From: Orientallactaga sibirica | Lineage: Eukaryota; Chordata; Mammalia; Rodentia; Dipodidae | NCBI GenBank assembly: GCA_036365145.1 | Contig: JAEOAD010000015.1 | Span: 6,069,501-6,133,500 of the forward strand | Direction: 5' to 3' | DNA: 64,000 nucleotides | Part shown: positions 57,710 to 64,000 of the stretch, piece by piece | Position numbering within the stretch: position 1 is the first letter of the stretch | How the letters are laid out: each line of letters starts with the position of its first letter | The notes under the pieces: model-generated | Databases searched by the model: none | What the model was told of the DNA's origin: nothing | What the model saw: only the letters and a program-made list of their open reading frames with translations | Translations under genes and position numbers: made by a program

Positions 57710-58470
57710 AGAAACAAACTTAAGTGGAAAGAAATCTAGACCTGGAATCGTAGGCTGGGCACTGGGTGAGGCCCATCAAATGACCACCACACTGAACCTT
57801 AGGCAGAGAAGTCTACACTTACATTTCTGGAAATTTTGCATTTTGGGGCTTTTACTTTGCTTAAATTTTATTATTTTAATTTAGTATTGGTCCTTTTGAA
57901 AACTTTCTACCTATCTTGACCTTGATGGTTCCTGGATTGGCTATAGGTAAATGATAGGAAAAGGGTAGCAGCTCAGGAGCCAGAGAAATCCTAGAGAGTA
58001 TAGACCCCCCCACCACTGTCCACCTCTACTGTACCAGGGTGCCAGAGACAACTCTCTCCATTGTTTCTAAACAAAGATGCCTCCCTTTAAATTTCTTCTA
58101 CTCTGTTCTACACTGGAAGGTGGCCAGCTGACTCCAAGAAGTTCCCTGCTGCCCAGATTTTGGTGTCAGCAATTGCTGCCCTGTATATCACACAACTGTC
58201 CCAGCTCTCACCGCATCCTGGTCTTCACCGTTTTCTACCCCCTGGCTGAGGTTCAAGGAAGAAAGGGGGCCTTCAGAGTGGGTCTCTCTGGGATTTGCAT
58301 TCTTTTCCTCCTGGAAACAGACAGCTTCTTTATCCAGAGAGGGCAGACCTTTGTTTCTGTAGGGAAGAACCAGAAGGAATCCTCTCTTAAGTCTTAACTC
58401 AATTTTAGCATCTAATATTTTTATTTAAATTTGAAGTTAATGAAATCTATATGAATTAGTGTTTTTAGTG
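57710..58470. other. Unique sequence
   Basis: Holds a 106-codon open frame (58077-58397) with no recognised similarity or splice context. Confidence 0.35.
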
Positions 58471-58477
58471 TTTTTTT

Positions 58478-58665
58478 TTTTTTGTTTGGGGGTTTTGGGG
58501 GGGTTTTTTGTTTTGTTTTTTTGTTTTTTCAAGGTAGGGTCTGACTCTGGCCCAGGCTGACCTGAAATTCACTAGTAGTCTCAGGGTGGCCTCAAACTCA
58601 CAGCAATCCTCTATACTCTGCCTCCCAAGTGCTGGGACTAAAGGCATATGCCACCAAGCCCGGCA
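58478..58665 (-). mobile_element. B1 SINE with expanded T/G tail
   Basis: The tail GTTTGGGGGTTTTGGGGGGG precedes TTTTTTCAAGGTAGGGTCTG. Confidence 0.92.
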
Positions 58666-58669
58666 CAGT

Positions 58670-58994
<325 letters not shown>

Positions 58995-59013
58995 AAAACA
59001 ATATGAGTTTGCA

Positions 59014-60226
59014 CTTGAGTGTATGGTATTGCACATATGTAAGTAGAAGAACAGATTACAGGGAGGGGAATGGCCTAAGCAAAGCCATGGGAAGAGAATG
59101 CATAAAAAAGAGCAGGGGGAGGGTCAATCAAGATTCAAGATAGTGTGAATAAGACTTATGTAAACCTACTTTTTTGAATAATGGCACGTCCAGAAGCTAT
59201 AGACTGTTACTAGAAAATTTTCAGTGCCTGGGATGGGATACCTTCCAGTGAGTTGTTGGCCAAGGAGGTCCTGGTAGCCTCCAAAACATTAAAGGCTATT
59301 GCCAAGGCCCTTGGTTTCCCTTGAGAAACAGATGGTAAGACCCTATTGCTGAAGACAACAGGCAAGGTCACTGAGAAAGCAAGCTGGTGTGGAGCAGAAA
59401 ACCTTCTCCCTGTAGACCAGCCAACTGAAAGCTGGAAAAAGCTGCACTGCATGCAGCCATATGGGACACAGAAGTTATCAGCAGTGAAAACAGTGGACAC
59501 TGGAAAATTCAAGTTTGGCCATACAGGCCCAATGACTGAACAGGTGCAATAATGGCATGTCTGCTCTTGGGGTAACCAACTGCTCCATAATTGGACTGAA
59601 GGCCCTCTCTATGGGAGGGAATACATACCTGGTACTGAAAAACCTAAGCAAAAGTCTATGGCAGGGGAGGTCATGAGCCTTAGGGGTATAAAGCCTGCTC
59701 TTGTCTAAATGTATATATTATTCCCACCAAGCTGCCCCGAAAGCACTACACTTAATGTTCATATTCACATATTAATGCTACTCTCACTTCTGGTTAGAGA
59801 AGCTTCTCCTTTCAGATGGTGATGACCACTGGGATGACCCAAAAGGCAACATGGTGCTAAGAAGAAGGGATGGAGGAGTGCCCAGCACTGAAACATCTCT
59901 GTCACACCCTCCAAGGCTCAGGGACCATTGCAGAAGAGGGGGTGGATAGAATGTAAGAGCCAAAGGAAGGGTATAACTCCTTACAATGCAACTGTCCAGA
60001 CAGAAATTGGCCTCAATATCCATGACCTTGCAGTGCCTAGCAATACCTTCACAAGACCCTCATAATAGAAGAAAAAGATGATGACATCAAGTTAAAAGAA
60101 TGACTAACAGAGAGAGGGAGGGGATATAATGGAGATTGGAGTTCTAAAGGGTAATGGGGGGAGGAGATGGAAATATCATGCGCTTTTTGAATGTAAGCAT
60201 AGAAGTTGTCAATAAAAAAAGAAAAT
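59014..60226 (+). mobile_element. L1 3'UTR fragment, 5'-truncated
   Basis: About 1.2 kb, almost identical to 42357-43570 of the first L1. It is flanked by AAAACAATATG-(AG)-TTTGCA at 58995-59013 and 60227-60243, a target-site duplication of about 17-19 bp, so this is a separate retrotransposition event. Confidence 0.92.
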
Positions 60227-60465
60227 AAAAACAATATGTTTGCATTTTCACATAAATTACTAGGCACTGACTGCTGAATATATGGTCTAAAATACCACCA
60301 TTACTCCTCTTCATTCTCAGATAAGACTGGTTTAAGAGCTTTTGAAATCATGATGGAGATTGATTTGCTATTTAATGAGAACTAAGAATTATCCAGGCAA
60401 ACTTTAAAACTCTCCCTTATCCATTGGGAGTTATACTCAAATGTTTTAAAGAAGTCTCTATAGAG

Positions 60466-60555
60466 CCAAGCATGGTAGCACATGCCTATAATCTTAATGA
60501 GATGACAAATTCCACAAAATTCAAGACCAGCATGATTTATAAGAGATGCTATTCT
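60466..60555 (+). mobile_element. Old B1 fragment
   Basis: GCCAAGCATGGTAGCACATG head only, remainder decayed. Confidence 0.65.
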
Positions 60556-60559
60556 CAAA

Positions 60560-61000
60560 TTGTTTTTTAAAGTGATGAAAATTGTGTCACTTACGAGCAT
60601 AAATCTAAAATACTCTTTTTCTAGAAAGAATCAAATACTCAGTTTCATCTGATATAAAGTGCCAGACCTGCCAGTTGTGCATCCCTGGAAGAGTTTACTA
60701 GAAAGGTAGTTTTTGCCCTGGGTAAAGGATCCTTTTGCTGGTATAGGATATAGAATATAGTACAGCACTTGACAAAATGTTTAAAGAAAGAAAGGATCCA
60801 ATCAGCAAATAAGAAGGCAGTAATAACCTATCAGGAATGAACAAATCTATTAGAGGGTAAAAGAATATTTAATAAATTAATTTTTTAATATTCAACACAG
60901 TGAAGACTACATTAGCAAACTGGAATATGTATTTAAGGAAATTATTAAGGAGATAGGAATATAAAGGACATAGTAAAACATATTAAAAGATTAAACATAG
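60560..61000. other. Unique AT-rich sequence
   Basis: Nothing recognised. Confidence 0.35.
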
Positions 61001-61001
61001 G

Positions 61002-61208
61002 GCTGGAGATATGGCTTAGCAGTTAAGGCACTTGCCTTTAAAGCCAAAGGACCCAAGTTTGATTCCCCAGGACCCATGTAAGCCAGATGCACAAGGTGGC
61101 ACATGCATCTGGAATTCACTTGCAGCACTTAAAGGCCCTGGCATGCCAATTCTCTCTCTCTCCCCCCCTCTTTTTCTCTCTCAAATAAAATAAAATAAAA
61201 TAAAAAGA
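61002..61208 (+). mobile_element. B2/Dip-like SINE
   Basis: GGGCTGGAGATATGGCTTAG; (AATAA)n tail; AAAGATTAAA on both sides. Confidence 0.93.
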
Positions 61209-61416
61209 TTAAAGATATAATTATTCTGAGCCCAGGAGCAGAAAGAATGGAAATAATGAGGGAAAAAGAGCAATATTTGAAAAAAATTCTTACTATATTT
61301 TTAGTAAACTGATAAAAAATATATAGTATAAGAAGAACAACATACCAGTGGGTTAAATGAAAAGAAATCCATCATAAAGGCACTTGCAAAGAAAAAAACA
61401 AAAAAATCAGAATGAA

Positions 61417-61612
61417 GGGCTGAAGAGATAGGTTAGTGGTTACAGACACTTGCTTGCTTGCAAAGCCTGCTAGCCTGGGTTCAATTCCCCAGAACCCACT
61501 TAAAGTCAGGTGCACAAAATGGTGAGTGCATGCATCTGTGGTTAGTTTGCAGTAGCAAAAGGCCTTGGCATACCCATGTGCTCTCTATCTCTCTCTATAA
61601 AAAATAAGTGAA
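61417..61612 (+). mobile_element. B2/Dip-like SINE
   Basis: GGGCTGAAGAGATAGGTTAG; duplicated CTTGCTTGC in the head. Confidence 0.88.
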
Positions 61613-61616
61613 TAAG

Positions 61617-61877
61617 GGCTGGAGAGATGGCTTAGCGGTTAAGGCGCCTGCCTGCTAAGCCTAAGAACCCGGTTCCAATCTCCAGGTCCCACGTTTAGCC
61701 AGATGCAAAGTGACACAAGGGCGCAATACTGCACTTGCCCACAAGGGGGCGCACACATCTCTATTTCGTTCACAGCAGCTGAGAGGCTGCTGGCACGCCC
61801 ATTCTCTATCTGTCTCCCTCTCCCTCTCTCTCTCTCTGTCTGTCTCTGTGTCTCTCTCCAAAAAAAAAAAAAAAAAT
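61617..61877 (+). mobile_element. B2/Dip-like SINE, long subfamily
   Basis: Complete long form: GGGCGCAATACTGCACTTGC and CCACAAGGGGGCGCACAC. GAATAAG-type flank. Confidence 0.95.
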
Positions 61878-61924
61878 GAAATTTAAAAAAAATAAGAGAA
61901 TAATATATACATATATATATATAT

Positions 61925-62062
61925 ATTGAGGTAGGGTCTGGCTCTAGTATAGGCTAACCTTGAATTCACTATAGAGTCTCAAGGTAGCCTTGAACTCACG
62001 GTGATCCTCCTACCTCTGTCTCCCAAGTGCTGGGATTAAAGGCGTGTGCCACCATGCCCAGT
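61925..62062 (-). mobile_element. B1 SINE
   Basis: (TA)n then TTGAGGTAGGGTCTGGCTCT to ACCATGCCCAG. Confidence 0.92.
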
Positions 62063-62084
62063 TTATAAAAAATATATTTTTTGT

Positions 62085-62236
62085 TTGTTTGTTTTTTTGC
62101 AAGGTAGGGTCTCACTCTGGTCCAGGCTGACCTGGAATTAACTATGTAGTCTCAGGGTGGCCTCGAACTCTTGGCGATTCTCCTACCTCTGCCTCCCAAG
62201 TGCTGGGATTAAAGGCGTGCGCCACCACGCCCAGCT
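62085..62236 (-). mobile_element. B1 SINE, young
   Basis: Near-consensus; TATAAAAAATAT on both sides (62063, 62236). Confidence 0.95.
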
Positions 62237-62269
62237 ATAAAAAATATTTAAAAAAAAAATCAGAATGGA

Positions 62270-62430
62270 CCCAGGTGTGGTGGTGCAGGCCTTTAGTCCT
62301 AGCACTGGGGAGGTGGAGGTGGATGTAGGAGGACTGATGTGAGTTTGAGGCCACCCTGAGAATACATAGTGAATTCCAGGTCAGCCTGAGTTAAAGTGAG
62401 ACCCTGCCTCAAAAAAACAAACAAAAAAAA
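62270..62430 (+). mobile_element. B1 SINE with small internal insertion
   Basis: GGAGGTGGAGGTGGATGTAG replaces the usual stretch; AAAAATCAGAATGG on both sides. Confidence 0.92.
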
Positions 62431-62442
62431 ATCAGAATGGGG

Positions 62443-62592
62443 GGCTGGAGAGATGGCTTAGCAGTTAGGGTGTTTGCCTGAAAAACCAAAGGATCCAGGT
62501 TTCGCTCTCTAGGACCCACGTAAGCCAGATGCACAAGAGGGCACTTGCATCTGGAGTTCATTTGCAGTGGCTGGAGGCCCCGGCATACCCAT

Positions 62593-62637
<45 letters not shown>

Positions 62638-62700
62638 GTCTGCCTCCCTCTGCCTCTCTCTCTCTCTTTTCTCTCTCAAATAAATAAACAAATATTTTTA
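62443..62700 (+). mobile_element. B2/Dip-like SINE
   Basis: GGGCTGGAGAGATGGCTTAG; 90-bp CT run; AAATCAGAATG on both sides. Confidence 0.95.
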
Positions 62701-62737
62701 AAAATCAGAATGATTTTTTTTTCAAAAAACAAAAAAA

Positions 62738-62890
62738 AGAGTTGGCTCAACAGTTAAGGTCCTTGCTTGCAAAGCCTGACAGCCTGGGTTCAATTCCCCA
62801 GTACCCACTTAAAGCCAGATGCACAAACTGGTGCATGCATCTGGAGTTTATTTGCAGTAGCAAGAGGCCCTGGCATGCCCATTCTCTCCT

Positions 62891-62951
<61 letters not shown>

Positions 62952-62988
62952 CTCCCTCCCTCCCTCCCTCCTTGCAAATAAATAAATG
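62738..62988 (+). mobile_element. B2/Dip-like SINE, head trimmed
   Basis: GAGTTGGCTCAACAGTTAAGG head; 75-bp CT run. Confidence 0.93.
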
Positions 62989-63142
62989 ATTTTTTTTTTG
63001 AGGTAGGGTCTCACTCTAGCCCAGCCTAGGCAGACCTGGAACTCACTCTGAAGTCCCAGGCTGGCCTCAAACACACAATGATCCTCCTACTTCTGCTTCC
63101 CAAGTGCTGGGATTAAAGGCAAGTGCCACCATGACAACTTAA
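62989..63142 (-). mobile_element. B1 SINE
   Basis: TTTTTTTTTGAGGTAGGGTC to ACCATGACAAC; inserted at the preceding tail. Confidence 0.92.
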
Positions 63143-63166
63143 ATATATATCTTTTAATTGCATTTT

Positions 63167-63375
63167 AGGGCTGGAGAGATGGCTCACCTGTTAAGGTGCT
63201 TTTCTACAAAGCCTAATGACCTGGGTTCAATACCCAAGTATCCATGTAAAGCGAGATGTGCAAAGTGGCACATGTGTCTGAAGTTCATTTGCAGTGGCTA
63301 GAGGCCCTGGTGTGCCCATTCTTTCTCTGTGTGTCTCTTCTGTCTCTCTCTGCTTGCAAATAAAATAAAATTAAA
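63167..63375 (+). mobile_element. B2/Dip-like SINE
   Basis: GGGCTGGAGAGATGGCTCAC; TTGCATTTTA on both sides (63156, 63380). Confidence 0.95.
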
Positions 63376-63442
63376 ACAATTGCATTTTAAAGCTAAACTT
63401 TTAGAACAAGATTACAGAAGTATGATATAAAATGGGAGAAGG

Positions 63443-63611
63443 AGGGCTGGAAAGATGGCTTACCCTTTAAAGCTCTTGCCTATAAAGCCAAAGGACTCAG
63501 GTTTGATTCCCCAGTACCTACATAAAGCCAGTTGCACAAAGTGGAGCATGCATCTGGAGTTCATTTGCAGTGGCTAGAAGCCCTGATGTGCCCATTCTCT
63601 CTATCTATAAC
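63443..63611 (+). mobile_element. B2/Dip-like SINE, tail missing
   Basis: GGGCTGGAAAGATGGCTTAC; stops at CTCTCTATCTAT where the dispersed repeat begins. Confidence 0.9.
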
Positions 63612-64000
63612 AGCCAAATGTAGCAGACAGCTTCAGGTTCACTGAGATGAACTTCCAGACCAGGCACAGTTATGGAGGAAGGGATATTATTTATTGAAGC
63701 TTACAGATCCAGGGGAAGTTCCATAATGGCAGAAGAAGCGACCTGCTCTCACAAGGCCCAGCAGAGAGAGAAAAGCCAACCAGCCACCACAGCACACAGA
63801 GCAAAACTACAGACAAAAGGTCACATAGCACACTTCAGGAACTCCTGCTAGGCACATTTGCATATCTTTACAATGGAATATCAAACCCACCATTAACACC
63901 TTAAGACCGGCCCCCAGTGACATTGCCTCTAGCAAGGTGATTGCAGATGCAAACTATAACTAGTAAAACACTGAATATATTGGGGGACATATATTCAAAC
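63612..64000. repeat. Unclassified dispersed repeat, copy B (runs off the window)
   Basis: Second copy: CCAGACCAGGCACAGTTATG, AGCTTACAGATCCAGGGGAA, GGCCCCCAGTGACATTG, GGGGGACATATATTCAAAC. Better preserved than copy A. Confidence 0.65.

Overview
The window is mammalian nuclear DNA from a rodent, probably a dipodid (jerboa or relative). This rests on the very dense 7SL-derived B1 copies, with a lineage-specific right half ('ggaggatcgc...gagactacatag'), and on an even denser tRNA-derived SINE of the B2 superfamily ('ggctggagagatggctcagcggttaagg...', CT-rich then AATAAA-type tail). The second SINE looks like the Dip element known from jerboas. The species call is inference. There are no bacterial features and no CRISPR array.

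Two convergent protein-coding genes can be supported. (1) The 3' end of ITSN2 (intersectin 2) is on the + strand, 3155-13006, in eight exons. They encode the end of the DH (RhoGEF) domain, the PH domain and the C-terminal C2 domain, followed by a 3'UTR to about 13.9 kb. The exons join in frame with canonical splice sites to 367 residues and a stop. (2) FAM228A is on the - strand, coding 35388-21556, in six exons that join in frame to 343 codons plus stop. Its coding start is in the exon at 35296-35399, whose 3' splice acceptor implies a non-coding first exon further upstream. The only CpG-rich segment in the window (47.17-47.46 kb) is the best promoter candidate. ITSN2 and FAM228A are also tail-to-tail neighbours in other mammals. 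PFN4, the expected next gene, was not found.

Layout: 1-13.9 kb, ITSN2 exons and introns with SINEs and an antisense solo-like endogenous retrovirus remnant (2.5-3.0 kb). 13.9-21.5 kb, intergenic SINEs, 1.7 kb of unique sequence and a Tigger-like DNA transposon fossil split by three SINEs. 21.5-35.4 kb, FAM228A, with a roughly 2.1 kb tandem duplication (30.05-34.21 kb) inside its first coding intron. 35.6-46.4 kb, a nearly full-length but dead L1 (5'UTR, ORF1, ORF2, 3'UTR) followed head-to-tail by a second 5'-truncated L1. 47.0-47.5 kb, a 140-bp polypyrimidine tract next to the CpG-rich block. 47.5-64 kb, SINEs, two more truncated L1s, an ancient L2 relic and one of two copies of an unclassified 380-bp dispersed repeat.

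Most of the window is retroposon. The two genes do not act in one pathway as far as the sequence shows: intersectin 2 is an endocytic scaffold and Cdc42 exchange factor, and FAM228A has no known function. I did not find a novel biological system. The unusual items are structural: the tandem duplication, nested and chimeric SINEs with visible target-site duplications, an L1 with repeated 5' sequence and antisense open frames, and an L1 endonuclease lacking its catalytic glutamate. SINE boundaries are read by eye and good to roughly 5-15 bp.
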